64,000 nt of DNA from Polytrichum commune (taxonomy: Eukaryota > Streptophyta > Polytrichopsida > Polytrichales > Polytrichaceae). The stretch covers positions 22,479,666 to 22,543,665 of the forward strand of contig OX485807.1 of assembly GCA_950295325.1 (NCBI GenBank). Direction: 5' to 3'. Position numbers and translations under genes: made by a program. This document shows, one piece after another, positions 24,915 to 38,378 of the stretch (positions are counted from its first letter, which is position 1; each line of letters opens with the position of its first letter). The notes under the pieces were generated by a model. It was given only the letters and a program-made list of their open reading frames with translations, did not search any database and was not told the DNA's origin.

Positions 24915-25370
24915 AATTGAGTCAGACAACCCAAAAAAGAATGGTGCAAAGGACTAGACAACCCATGAAGGAATCATGCATATGAATTAGACAACTTCCA
25001 ATCAAAGATCTTTGCATTGGAGTTAGACAACTCCAACTGGGAGTTAAGAACCTGCAACCAAGGAGTTAAACACTTCCCTCTTCAATATCATTGTGTTGGA
25101 GTTAGACAACTCCAACTAGAAGATATGAATCAAAGTTGAACAACTCCTAGCTGATAGATGTTATTTGTTGGAGACAAACAACTCTCAATGAATTAATTAA
25201 TTTAGTTGGTATTAAACAATTCCAACTAAAAGAATGGATAAATCAATCAAATTGGAATTAAACACTTCCAACTAAAAGAACAAATAAATGAATCAAATTG
25301 AAATTAAACACTTCCAACTACAACAATGGATGATTGGATTAAGTTGGAATTACATAATTCCAACTAGAGG
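24915..25370. repeat. Array of short near-palindromes
   Basis: A motif of the form GTTGGAnTT-AnAC-AAnTCCAAC recurs about eight times at irregular intervals of roughly 40-70 bp. The perfect copies, with 9-bp arms and 4-nt loops, are at 25,095-25,116 and about 25,341-25,362. Others, such as those near 25,013, 25,205 and 25,252, are imperfect. The linkers resemble one another (aaaagaa.aaataaatgaat). The array sits about 150 bp upstream of a TATA-like motif, gggtataaaagagagctcgg (from about 25,528). That leaves open a solo LTR of roughly 24.8-25.7 kb carrying internal subrepeats. I could not confirm LTR ends or a target duplication. Confidence 0.65.
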
Positions 25371-25890
25371 ATTGTGATTGAGCCAAAAGATAATAAGAAA
25401 GGATCAGATGGTGAAATGATCTATATATAGACAAGGAAGCATTGGTCTAGATTTAATAAGACTTAAAACTTCTAAGAATATCTTTTAGATACTATTATAC
25501 AGATGGATAAGACTAGGAGTGCCTTTGGGTATAAAAGAGAGCTCGGGGGAGGAAAAATGATCATCTTATTTTTTTCTCTCCTATGCTCGGGTGGTTTGAG
25601 CTCATAGCAATCAAAATATTGTGTAAGTTTGGAACCTTTTCTAATGTACAAAGTTTGAAAGTTCTCAATACTAATGTCTCATGTGCATTCATGATTATAT
25701 CATTTTTGTGTAAAAGAGGAACATGATACAGGGTTTGCATGTTACAAGGTACATTTTAGTGAAGTGACCCCAAAGAAGGCATGGGCTGAAACAGGATACT
25801 TTTCTTTACAAGATAGTGGCAAAAAGGTCATCATAGAAATCATTTCCATTGGATGGCAAGCAAATGTATCATATATCCCTTCTAAACTCT

Positions 25891-28800
25891 CTACGCGAGG
25901 TAATTGTAAATCTGAGGGTTGTTCTTGTCCCTTTCAAGATACTCACGATCAATCAGGCTCTCGATTCTCTTCTTCAAGTCAGCTGGCTTGATTGGAAACT
26001 TGAGCTGCAAGAGAAAGTTTGCTCATCAACACAAACATTACTGTCAAAGCATAAAGCACAGAAATAATTTAGCTCAACGTCAAACCAATAGAAGACCACC
26101 TCTGAGTAAAAGGAAAAAGAGCTCACCTGCTGAAAGAGCTCAGTAATTAACAGAGTGTGACTCAACACCTTGCGAGTCTTCATGATCCGCACAATAGCAG
26201 CATCAATCTGCAAAGAGCAGCCCAAGCATGTGAGATTACTCATTCCAAACTCCAAGAAGGTCAGGAAGATCACAACAGGAGTCAACATTGCAAATCAACT
26301 TTGGCCTCAATAACCTGATATTGGCGATCTTGAAATACTCGCTCTGTGGTGCTAGTATTCTCCTCTACTGTCTCCTTCAACTGTATTGCATTAACCTGGA
26401 AAGCAAACATACATGCATATTGAGGTTCTCCAACACTCCAACAAGTGCCATAGACTAATATCAGATGGCAAAGTTCAGAATCCGAAGCCAGAAAGCATCC
26501 AAGTGTGCAGAAAATCACAGTACCTTGATTCGGAAAAGGGGTGCAACAAAGTCCTCATTGAAGACAAAAACATCGTCATCTTCAACTTCCCTGCCTTTAG
26601 GTTGCTGCAGTGACAAGGAATGATAATACTTGATTACAATCTTCCCTCATAAGTGGCTGATAACAAAGTTCCTACCCATAGACCCAAAGAAATATCTCAA
26701 GTATATAAACGAAAGGAGTTCCAATTAGCCCAATACTCCAGAGTCAGATTTGAAGTTACAAAAAAAAAGGTTCTCTCTGAGAGAACATTACTATGCTAGT
26801 GAACTTGGCCAGCTAGTTACTTATTGATGTGTTATTCAGAAGGAACTTTTCTCAGTGTGAACAGTACAGAATTGACTGAACTGGAGTTGTACAACATACC
26901 TTGTTTAACACACGAACTTTACCACAGGCAAGTGACTGAAGGGTTCTTCGAAGCTCTTTATCTTCAATGGCAGATGCATCCTTTATCTCCTGGAACGTCA
27001 AAGACTGGGCATCGTTGAATAGCATCAACACCACTGTCTGCCATGACCAGTACCAATATTGTTAGTGCCACTCATAGATGAACACAAAAAGTAGTGAAAA
27101 GTTATCATCATCGGGATGTGTGATTACAAATACAAATGAGCATTAATCAATTCTTTGCAAGGTCATGGTAATAGTACATAAAGAGAAGACCTAAATAGAT
27201 TTCATACATGATTCAATGAACTCTACATATACAACAGCCTTTAGAGCTTACCCCTCAGATCCTTAGGGTCAAAGTTGCAAGGCTAGAAAATGGAATATCA
27301 TTGCAACAAACTTGCTCTTCTCAACAGAATTGTATGGTTGGTAGAGGTCAATAGGACAAGCTTCAAGTAGTCATATGCAAGTTTGAAAAGTAATCTACCA
27401 TCAATCTAACACCCACTTCGTAAGTGAGCTCAAAAACATAGGCTTTGGCAATGCATACATGCAGAAGTAAAAGCATGCAAAATTGCATGTCAAGAATTAG
27501 CTATACAGCTTGAAAGCACACATACATATCCAGTTAGGTGCCATACAGATACTACTTATCGGTGATTTTACAAACATTTGATGCAATGTGATGTAGTTTT
27601 ACATTAGCATGGATTGATGCCTTTGGAAACTAAAAGCAATGCACAGTAAGTTGCTTAGGTTAGTAATAGCTTAACTCTTCTCTAAGGAATGCTTTGATAC
27701 GTTGGACCTCAATCTTATTATTATCTACCATTAGGAGAAAATGAAACTGAGACTGAACCTTCACCACTTTGGAACTGTTACAGACACATTTGTACAGAGA
27801 ACAAGGGTTACTTATCATATAGAGAAATACGTGGACAACATTTCAGGAAAATATTACTTACAAATTCCATCTCCTCCACATAAAAAACTTTGAACCAAGA
27901 AAGGTTGATGTACATTCCATTCTGTCCATCAGAATTTACCTCCAAGAGTAGAAATAGTATTATAGGCTCTTAAACTTGAAGTAAGGTGTAAAAAACCCAA
28001 AGTACCTGGAAAAGAGACACAGACAGCTCCTTCCTTCCTTTTGGGAAATTGGACTTGAGAACACAATACCCCAAGGAATTTTGCCACATGAGACGGCGTC
28101 CACTATGCTTACTCAAATAAAATTCCTTGAAAATGTCCTGGATAAGAGAATTTTGAAACCCACACACATAAGAATCTGCAGCAGTGCTGACTGAAGGGGA
28201 AGGCACACACCTCTTCAGCTCAATCTCAAGCTCAAAGGTTTGGTGGGCCAACGTAAAAGAATCTGAAGCTTTAAATGTGCCTAGAATTCTGGAGCTTGGT
28301 CTCAAGGTTGGTAAGTCCAAACTTGAACTTGTAGACATCAGACATAAAAAAATACAAGTTCCTTGCCCCGATTAAGCTTGAGTTTCAATCCAAAAATAGC
28401 AGGGACCAACGTTGAGACAATGCTCCACCATCTTAGGCATATGTAAGTGCTCCTGTTCTATTTGGCCCACTGAAGTTGCAAGCTTAAGCTTGAGCTCAAG
28501 TTGTGTGTGGCAAGGGCATGAGAGGCAGTCAGCAAACACCTCTCTAGACGGGTAGACACCACAGAAGCTTCTTGAGTCTCAAATCAAATAAACAACATGA
28601 TGACGTATATAGACAATTACATGAAGCTCTTTGCATTGCATGTACCAAAATCCAGAACAAGTCCTAATAAACAAAATAGTGTAGACATTCTTAGTAGTCC
28701 CTACATAGTAAAATCTATATGCACAATATAGAGTTGCGGCCTTACCTTACAATACTTATTTCAAAACCACTTTGGCATCTGTGGAAAATTGTTTAGCAGT

Positions 28801-31800
28801 ACGTTTGATATCTTTACCACCACCCTACTCTAAATAACAAGATTGCAATATGATAAATACATCACTATTGAGCTTCAGAAGATCCTAAGAGCATTAAAGA
28901 TAGTGAATACTGACCTGATACACATTGAGCTCATGTGGTAGCCGGACTTCCATGGGAGGATATGTAGGCCAATACCTACACCAAAAATATGTTCAAACAT
29001 TCAAGTAACTATGGGGAAAAACATGAAAAACAAGAGAAATTGATATCTCAAACCTGCTCGAGGCAAACTTTCTATGTGCTGGAAAAGGAACAAAATGTAG
29101 AAGAACTGTTAATTATTATTGTCTCCAAGCAAGACATACCCAGTGGTAAGAACATGCACATTCATCTCAATTCCTGAAGGCAGCTTAAGTCGAGCCTGAG
29201 CAGACTGCCTAAATGAATCATTAATCTCCCTTGATAGCTCAATATCCTGTATTGTACAACAGAACACCCCAAGTGAAAATTTGAGTTACAGGTTGATGGT
29301 AAAAATTGCTTCACAGGAAAATAAAAATGCACACTCCACTCCGTGAAGTCCCTTGCAGTGAGAGGTCTTATTCAGGAATATTCAGACATGAAATTTCATA
29401 GGTTGAGGATCCAGACACATAATCAACTCAACCTCAACAGCCTTACTATGATGACTCCACATTTTGATGTATTGACATCAATGAATTGACCACTACTTCA
29501 CATAACAACGACCCAACGAATTTTGGAAGCATCTTTGCCACGTCATTGTGTTACCTTGAACATTCCCTCCAGCTTGTTGGTAAACTGACTGCCACACTCT
29601 GTTTTGAGCTGACATCAAATACAGAATCTGATGTTAACATATATTGGCAACGTATCTTTCCAAAAATATATATCACCTTCAAGACACTCCAGTCACCAGA
29701 GAACTAGAGGTGATCAGGAGAGTTGACCAGGACTAAGCACCCTTCGTGAGAAAAAGCATCATCATCACTGCCATACCAGAAGGCAAATCTTGAATACCAC
29801 TAGAATTTACAATTTCATATAGTATAATACCTTTGATATCATAGATTTCTCTGCATCAATGGAGGCACTCTTCCCTAAAAGTAGCCTTTTGGCCAGGTCC
29901 TTTTTGTAAAAGGCTTCAAACACATCTTTCCCCTACAATACCACCATGCACATCAGGGGAGAACAAGGACTTACTTGTATCCAAGCCAGTAGATGCAACA
30001 ACATCCATTCAACCATTCCATTCCATGCAAGTTCAAATCAGCATGGGTCTATTCCACCACAGATATTGTACAACAGCTTTTCCATTCACATAATGGTCAT
30101 CTAGATTAGGCAGGTAATGAATCTATAACCACAAGTTGATGTAACATTGAAGGGAGAGAAGAGAAATTGATATACACCATACAACAATGATAACCTACCT
30201 GGATGAATCTAAAGAGCACCAGAACTTTGTCAAGGATGCCCTCTAACTCCTCTTCCGAGGTTCCCTTGTTGCCAGCACGTAGCTTGCCATCTATAAACTT
30301 GGCAATTAGCTCAGCAGGCCGATTCTGGACTCCCAAAAACAATCAGCCACAGCACACTTGAAATCAAAACTTATCCACACAGAAACAGTTATTTGAGCAA
30401 CCAGAGAATTTCTGGAGTTATGAACAGCCACAAACTCAATATACCAATAAGATTACCCACATTATTGAAGCATGAGACGACTACAGCAACATTTCAACAG
30501 TAAGCCTGCAAATGCATGTTAAACAACAATCCACATGTGTCTTAAGGAAAGGTTCAATTTCTGCAGCTCATTCCAGACTATCACACAATGATGCGAGTTA
30601 GAATTGTCTCAATGTGACATCTAAATACCTGACACAAGTTAATCAGATGTTCAAAGGCATCCTTGAGCGTGTTTGCAAAGCTCTCATTTCTTGAGAAGCT
30701 TTCTTCCCAAATGGCATCAAGGCGAGCCTTAAGATCTAAAAGCCATGGCACCATGTCCTTATCTTTCTCTTCATCCATCACTGTGTTGTGGCCAGTTCCC
30801 TTGATGTATGCACTCAATGCTTGTCGCAGTAGCTCCAGTGCAGACACTCGTGCAAAGAGGACATACATACGTTGGAGATCCCCCACACGGTTTCCATCCA
30901 TTAGTATGCTGAATCCCTGCACAAATTAAGTGTTCCCTTAGCAACACATTTACAGAAATCCACTGTAATGTGTACCTACATTTTCAGCTATCGTGCCCAA
31001 GACCACTCCCTTGATCCTCAAGCCAGCCAGAAATAAAGTCTGTCAAGCATACTCCAGAATATTCTTATATTGTACCACTTCCTCTGAAGTAATGGACACA
31101 TCAAGCTGGATTGCAAATGTAAAACCAGTTATGCACCCCATCATGATACAACCAAGCTCGAAGTTCTCTGCCAGTACACCTTGACCTACTAACCCTTCAC
31201 TCCACCCAACCAAAGTATAATTGCACACTGCTTTCTCCAACTCCCTTCTCTCCCCCAACCATATTTACCATGACATTCCTCGTTGCTCCTCCAAGCCAAC
31301 CACCCAGTGTCACAACCGTTTGATACATTGATCAACCTGGCTGATTACTATAAGCCTAAGATCATGAGGCAATCAGAATAAATAATCATTTCCTGGGGGA
31401 GGGGGAAATATCATTTTCTAGAGGTCATGCATATTGGGAAAAAATAATTATCATCAACTTTCATTTACAACATATGTCTCATCTACAACCACTATCACTT
31501 GATGAGATGTGATAAGTTTACAATACACTTTGAACAAGTGTAAATGTTACTGTATTGAACTTTGTCTATTTCAAATCCAAAAATTCAACTGCATAGATGT
31601 GTGTCTGACATGGAGCACATTTTTAGACCCTCCAACCTCTAGGGTTGTGATTGTGCAAAGCTTCATTGCATAGAAAATGCTTTGTTTGCTCTTAAAAGAT
31701 TAACAGATAGTCCCCTTGCTGAAATTGCAGTAGCTTTACCTTATCAAGGATTGCAGAAGTGTGGCGATCAAGAAGCTGTTTCTCAGCAGTAGCTACTAAT

Positions 31801-34800
31801 GCTTTCCGTGTACTTCCATCCAGATAAAGTAAGCATCTCTCATTCTCCTCATGCAGCCTTGACTGCAGAACAAGACAAAAACGACTACATTCAATTATAA
31901 AGTAGCAAGAGAAAGCAATGGGCAGTTGGAATAAGCTAGGGCTCGTTGCATGGTCAAAATTAAGCAGCTCTGACAGGGATGAATCAGACAGAACAGTACT
32001 CCACCCAGAGAAATCAGCTTCCTTGCAAACAGAGTTGATTCACTTAACATGTATAAATCATCAATCAACTGCTTCTGGATGGATAACCATGACAACAAAC
32101 TCCAATTTGCATCAAGTGTGCTTCAACTCACCTCCACATGTTTGAGGTAATCAGGAACATCAGTTTGTTGCATGAAGCGTGTTCCTTCAGCCGCATAAAA
32201 CTCTGCTGTGCAATCCAGGAATTGCCTTTCAAAGCTCTCAGAGTAGATACCTAGAGCACTAAACATGCGGAGCAGATGTTTCAAAAGAGTCCGATCTACA
32301 GTCTCCCCCATCCTGCAGACAAGAACATTTCTAACTTCAGCAAGCCACCTTTACAAATTTCCCAGAATACTGCAACACTGATCCTCAAATTAATATAGCC
32401 CCAGCAATACAGTTGATATGTGATTTTTTTTTCTTAAAAACAAAGCAAGCAATCTAGCAATCACCAGTGGTATCAAGTTCATAAAAATATACAGACTTAT
32501 CTAAGACTGGACTTGATTGTCAATTCTAGCCCCGTTGAAAATTCATCCAGAAACAGCAGCAATATGCTAAGTACAAACCCCAATTCCAATGAGTCTCACC
32601 TCTCTTTTTCAATGAGTCTCAATAGACCAGAGACGGTCTTTGACTCAACTTCAGGACATGCTGAAAGATGACGACGAAAGAGCTGCAAACCCATGTCCCA
32701 TAGTGATCGGACACCTGAATTTTGAATAACATAGGTCCGATCCAGATAAAGTGCAATGCTGCGAATAACAAGCATCTGGTCACAGTGATCCTGCCAGCAA
32801 CTTTCCACGTGTGACAGGAATACAACAGCATCAGGACTCCGTCCTACTAAGGCTCGCAGCTTAGCTGTAATGTGAGTCTCGCATTCTTGCTGAAGCCTTC
32901 TGTACAAATTCCCTGCCATCTTGTGTAAGCAGAGGTCCTCCACAGCCTGTACTACAAGCATCATTATTAACATCAGAACCTCCAACCCATGAGTTGAAAG
33001 ATGAATGAAACTTATAACACCTTGCATGAACATTACCCATGTGTCCTTATCTTGGGAATCAAAAAACAATCTCCCCATATGAAGGCCAACATTTCATTCA
33101 TCCAATGTCAACAGTAACTGAGCAAACCCTGGGCGATAATGCAAGGTGCTGTTGTCATCGCGCCTGATTTGAAGTATTAAGAAGTTAGATGATGCAAACT
33201 GATTACTTTTTTAAGAAGCACAAAAAAGAACGTGCTGCAAACATCCCTCTCGCAATTTAACAAACTCAACAAGAACTGTAACAATCACAAGAAATTGATT
33301 AGAAGGACAATGACAAGAAATGCTGCATACCCGATAAAGCTCCTCGAGACTGCAACTCACTGGCTGCTTTAAATGAATTGCAGTTACAGCTTCCTTGATC
33401 TTCGACCATGTTACCTCCTCAAAGTTATTTGGCAACTTAGGTTTATCTGCAAGGAGCCATCACTTAGACCTACAATTATGACGCACAACATTTAACACTT
33501 AAATCATGTTGATGCTCTCATGAGAAATGATGTTTCTGAGACCTTCCGAAACTGCAATGAGAAGACTCATGTGGACACAACCTATCCTTGCCAGAAATTC
33601 TAGAGAGCAGATTGACATCAGATATGAGCCAAAAGACTGTCGTAATGAGATGTGGTCAATGGAAGGTCAACTTATCCCATGATACGAGGAGGCGTAGTTG
33701 CAACAAAAACCTTCTTTGTTCCATAACACACCAGAAACCGTTGCAACCCTAAACCCTTGTGAGAGCACATTGTAGATATCGTAATACTGCAGGAAGAAAT
33801 TGACCTAATATGCTCTTCACTCACGAGTATCCTTGTTCTTGCCACAAGTCATTCCAGTGTTCAATATTTCTTTCCGTAGGCGAATGTTGCACAAGGATTG
33901 TTGTCTCCATAAACATGAGAACTAAAAGAGAAATCAAACTAAGGGAACATGACAAGATGGTACGCCTGAACAGAATCAAGCCAAGCTAAGAAGGAAATAC
34001 ACATGCATAATGCAAACCTGCAGGTCAGGTTTGCTGCAAAGAAATTACACTACCAGCAATAGTCCATGGACCACCAAAGATGAAAAATAGAAATAGTTCG
34101 CCATAAGATATAAACACACAATCCTGCATCTCCTCTTGCCACAAAGTGGTAGTCTCAACTGAACACACTCGGCTGCTCAACTAAATTACCTGATGAATTC
34201 AACTGCATACATTCAAATCCTTTTCCAAGACAACTCTTGGTTAGGAGGACTGTTCTGCCTAGATTTCTTCACTACTCTTCTATATGCAACTATAGGTCAG
34301 TACATCAGTCACAGAATTCAGATCAATCCCACATGAACATCTCCTACGTGGAGCATCATTTTAGTCATGAACCACAAACACCAAATATGGTATTATCCTG
34401 CAAAAGGTAGATCCCTAAGCTCAAGTTGACAGCCAACTGAACCCGACCACCATGAGAAACTGAGTAGAAATAGCTCTCGGGCAGCTGAGCTCTTTAGAAC
34501 CCTAAGAAGAAGAAACACTGGCCCATATGATGGTACTACACTTGTGATCCATTCCAAAGGGAAATTCCAACACAACACTCGAAAAAATGGTTTACAATCA
34601 CCCAGTTCCGTCCTTGAGAATTCCGGCCCTCAAGGCAAAATTTGGGGACTGATAATCATGGCAGCTCACCATTTAAAGGCTTCTACGCGGAACATCATTT
34701 TCATCACGAACCAAAAAAACCAAAATCGATGTCATCCTGCCATTGGTAGATCCCTAAGCTCAAGTTGACAGCCAACTGAGCCCGATCACCATGAGAAACT

Positions 34801-35596
34801 GGGTAGAAATAAATAGCCCACGGGCAGCTGAGCTCTTTAAAAACCTAGGAAGAAGGAACACTGGCCCATATGTTACTCCTCCTTTGCTCCACTCCACAGC
34901 AAAATCCCACCCAAACATTTTGGTCATGAAGCACAAACATCACAATTGATGTTATGATGCCATGAGTAGATCCCTAAGCTCAAGTTGACAGCCAATTAAC
35001 CCGATCACCATGAGAAACTGGTAGAAATGGCTCTCAGGCAGCTGAGCTCATTAAAAACCTAGGAAGAAGAAGGAACACTGGCCCATATGATGATGTTACT
35101 ACTCCTTTGCTCCATTCCACAGCTAAATTCCAACACGACATCCGAAAAATGGTTTACAATCTCCCAATTCCGTCCTTGAGGATTCCGGCCCCCAAGGCCC
35201 AATTCGGGGACTGACATCATAACCGATAATCAATGGCAGCTCACCTTTGAAAGGCTTAATCACCAGCTTCTTGGCAGGCTGCGGCGGAGTGGCCTTCTTC
35301 CGAGACAAGTTGGCAGTTGTTCCCACCCCTGTCCCGCTGCTGCTCAAAGACATCACCGATGCCGCTCCAGTGGACGCCAAGTGCTCATCTAACGACTCCA
35401 ACAGCATAAGCGAGTCCGGAGAAGCTTCCGAGTCTGCCGCCATTATAAGCTCCGCCTTCTCATTATACTGATGATGGTCAAGTAACGACGTTTGCTGCTG
35501 CTGCTGTTTAGGTTTCTTGGTAACCGATGTCATATTCGGCGAGACGCCACCACTCCCCCCACTACTAGTGCTGCTCAACCTCTTCTTCTGCGACAT
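25891..35596 (-). CDS. CUL4: Cullin-4, scaffold of CUL4-RING ubiquitin ligases
   Basis: CUL4 bridges the RBX1-E2 module to DDB1-based substrate receptors, acting in nucleus and cytosol in photomorphogenesis, DNA repair and chromatin control. Rebuilt as 17 exons and 827 aa with consistent phases. Exons (minus): 35596-35245, 33446-33331, 32946-32600, 32312-32132, 31862-31740, 30916-30629, 30324-30199, 29932-29831, 29608-29555, 29246-29140, 28975-28915, 28137-28006, 27037-26900, 26604-26524, 26395-26315, 26207-26127, 26004-25891. It shares with plant CUL4 the blocks [46 protein letters not shown] and [16 protein letters not shown]. The neddylation motif [15 protein letters not shown] puts the acceptor Lys at about residue 773, and the protein ends in the cullin signature IYNYLA. 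The Ser/Gln-rich N-terminus is somewhat longer than in Arabidopsis. An in-frame ATG at 35,713 would add 39 residues; MSQKKR was preferred by analogy. The gene appears intact. Confidence 0.95.
34331..35260. repeat. Tandem segmental repeats in CUL4 intron 1, overlapping the exon 1 donor
   Basis: The block tagatccctaagctcaagtt begins three times, at about 34,408, 34,748 and 34,968. Each time it is followed by gttgacagcca, atgagaaactg and ctggcccatatg. A second block, beginning near aattccaacac and ending in ggcagctcacc, occurs at about 34,560-34,690 and 35,125-35,260. The right copy of this second block includes the true exon 1 splice donor, so the left copy holds a duplicated donor-like GT at 34,669-34,668. 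Confidence 0.85.
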
Positions 35597-36300
35597 CAAA
35601 AAAAACTCCACCTGCTCTCCTTTTCCCCCTCCCCTGACCTGACCTACGGGCCTTGCCCGATTGCACCTACCACAACACTCCTCCTCCACATCTCCAATTT
35701 CCAATGCACGCACTCACTCCCCACCTAGGGTTTCGTGCCAAATTCCCCTCCCTCTTCCTCCTCAATTCCGCCACGGCCACACCTCACGCGTGACCTACAG
35801 GGTGCCTTCGCTCCATATTGTCCGTTCCTCAAACACTGGAATCTCTTCTAACCCTCCGGCTCCGCACGACACGGTTGAAGGACGAGCCTGAGTCCATTCG
35901 GTCCGTGGTTTGGCTGATGTGGCTCATTCGTTTGTAGGGTTTTGATTTGGCGATTTCAATGTCCGCTGCTAGTTGTGTGTGTATGTGTGTGTGTGTGTGT
36001 GAGAAAGGAAGGCTAAATTGGAGGTGTGAGTTTAAAGTTCATAAGTTCGCAGGCGCAGTGAAGGGAGGGGGAAGAAGGGAGAAGGAGGTGGCGATGGAGG
36101 TGATGACGATGGCGGATGAGGAATGTTGATGATGATGTTGTTGCTTGCGATGATGCGATGAGGATGCTTTCGAGCTGGCCGGCCTGCCTCGGGCGGGGGT
36201 TGCGGAAGACGGAGGTGACGGGCAGTGACGGGGCACCCACCCACTAGGGGTGGGACCCAATTTCAGCTCCAACAACCTCGGATGATGAGAGGGTTAACTA
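35597..36300. promoter_or_regulatory. CUL4 5' UTR/promoter region with (GT)n tract
   Basis: GC-richer than the rest of the intergenic space, as expected of a plant 5' region. It contains a (TG)n microsatellite at about 35,974-36,001 and a CA/TCATC-rich purine-pyrimidine stretch at 36,050-36,170. Upstream in-frame and out-of-frame ATGs precede the chosen CUL4 start. I could not assign a TATA box. The extent is an estimate. Confidence 0.4.
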
Positions 36301-36454
36301 ATTAACCCATGTGGTTACCATGGTTTAATAAGTTACCCATGTGGAGTTAGGGTAGTGTTCACACATGTGGTTAACCCTAACGGCCTACAAGATACATGAG
36401 GTAGATGGGTCTTAAATGGTTACTTTTCCCACCTAGCCCACTTTCTCCTAAGAT

Positions 36455-37300
36455 ATGAAACATGTGACTACATAGCACGAGATGATTAGAGTAGAGGCAC
36501 CCATAACCGATCACTTAAGAGATTTTGTGCTAAATGTGGAGAAGTGTGAGGATGTGCAAATTTTTTCCGTGTAGGAAGATAGAAATCGTGAGGACTGTAA
36601 AAAAATTTATAGTTATATTCTTTAATTTGAAATTACTATGACTTTTTGAAGCAAGAGGTTGGTGCGAACACGTTACTAATATTTAAAGTTTGCCATAACC
36701 TCTCATTTTGAGACGAATTCCTCCTCACTTTAACACTCAAAACCAAAGACATGTGTCATGGCACTATCATTTCCCTGGTGATACCAAAACTGAAGTTGGA
36801 GGCTTTGGGTTAGTTTCCATGTAGGCCACTTTGCCTACTAGATTCTAGTGGGTGAGCAACCTACATGGAAAATAACCTCAAAACCGTGAAACTTGGAACC
36901 TTATTTTAACCACACATGAAAGTAATTGACCGAAAACAGTCCCAATCTTATCGAAATTATGGCACACTATAGATACCCAATGGGGACCTAATCGGGAATA
37001 GGTGTCTCAACTCTAGTGGGCGAAGCCAAGCTTGAGGTTGTAGTCAGTTTCCTTATCATTTTTGAAGTTTATATGAATATCCGATGCATTATCAAACTTG
37101 AAGATTCTCATGTTCATTTAATGATCATACAAGTCACCCCAATTATGTTGACTTTTGAATCTAGAATAGTTATCATGATTTGAGCACATAGTTCAATCTA
37201 TTGGATTACGTGTCTTTTCGGTAGGCGTTCTTGGAGGCATATTTAACCACAAACCACTCAAATATAGGTGTCCAATTAAGATAAGTAACCGAAACGACAG
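36455..37300. repeat. Dispersed repeat family C, copy 1
   Basis: Colinear with 39,770-40,085 and 55,280-55,640, all in the same orientation. Common blocks are atgaaacatg, gagatgatta, ttccttatcatttttgaag, tatgaatatcc and accactcaaatataggtgtc. The middle of this copy is longer than in the others. Confidence 0.55.
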
Positions 37301-37499
37301 TTCTATTGTAACCATATGATGCTTGAGGTGGCATTCCATGATTGGGGGAGAGGATGACATTCCTAATTAACTAATAAACTTTATCGTCCTCCAACCTTGA
37401 TTTAAGCCACAAACCTTCATGATCAAAGGGTCTACATCATATGGCGCCCAAATGCTGCCAAGTGGATCTCATGTTAGCCTTGAGGGATAGGTAACCTTT

Positions 37500-37690
37500 G
37501 AGGGCCAAGAGGGAAAGAAGAATCTTCCCTTTGACCTCTAATATAACTTTTGCAACACAAATTTAATTTTGACACTTGAAATCATGGCAATCTTCATGAT
37601 TCGCACTTGTTAACTGGGTGAGGCAATTTGAGATCCCATCCAACTATCAAAGGTGCATGTGGAGTTAGAAGTGTCTATTATAAGACTACA
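37500..37690. repeat. Dispersed repeat family A, copy 4
   Basis: Contains gacctctaatataactttt, aatcttcatgattcgcactt and ggagttagaagtgtctatta, matching the other family A copies. Confidence 0.5.
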
Positions 37691-37924
37691 ACCATTCACA
37701 TGGGTTTGTTTTAGTCATGTTATTTTCCAAATGTAGCTAACAAACTTGCATGTCACCTTCCAAGGCATGGTTGTGACATTGCATCCACGTGCACCATGAA
37801 GATGCTCACATCTCAAGAACCATTGTGACAATTTGATCACTTCAAGATCATAGCCCCTTAAGAATCCACAAGGCCACTCTTGGCTTTGCATGCACAAGAA
37901 CACGTATTTGAACTACATACTTTC

Positions 37925-38105
37925 ATTTTAAATCAATTAACCATCAATGTCACATGTGAATACAATTCTATTTTCTACCTGACATAAATAATATACTAAA
38001 TACAAATCAATAACCCTATTTCTAAAGGCTTGGTGAAGCTCATAGAAATAGTGTAAACCTATGTGCCGTATAGTGACACCCTATGTCCTTTAAGGGTTAA
38101 CGTGG
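37925..38105. repeat. Dispersed repeat family D, copy 3
   Basis: Matches 4,165-4,395: acataaataatatactaaat, ggcttggtgaagctcatag and the end tcctttaagggttaacg. It lies about 270 bp upstream of the MED11 start codon. Confidence 0.5.
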
Positions 38106-38378
38106 ATCGGTGATATATAGTGCGGGCCACACTAAATCAGATATTTAGTGGAGATGACTGAGATGAGTGGTAACAAAGCCAAAGTTAGTGAGATCGAAGA
38201 CGGAGAAGTTAGGGTTTTCCAGAGGTTCTTGGTATTCTCGATGCTTCCTCCGACTCACTCCCGAGCTTCGCCATCTTTCGCTGCAATCCGTCACTTGATC
38301 ACTTGCTAATTCGTTTGGGCGTTGCTATTCGTTTGGGATGCTGCTGCATTGAGCGGGGAGGGGACGAGAGGGGAAGAG

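Noticed and set aside
24780-25735. Solo LTR retrotransposon remnant
   Set aside because: A TATA-like motif and possible TG...CA ends were seen, but no 5-bp target duplication matched, so it is not listed as an element.
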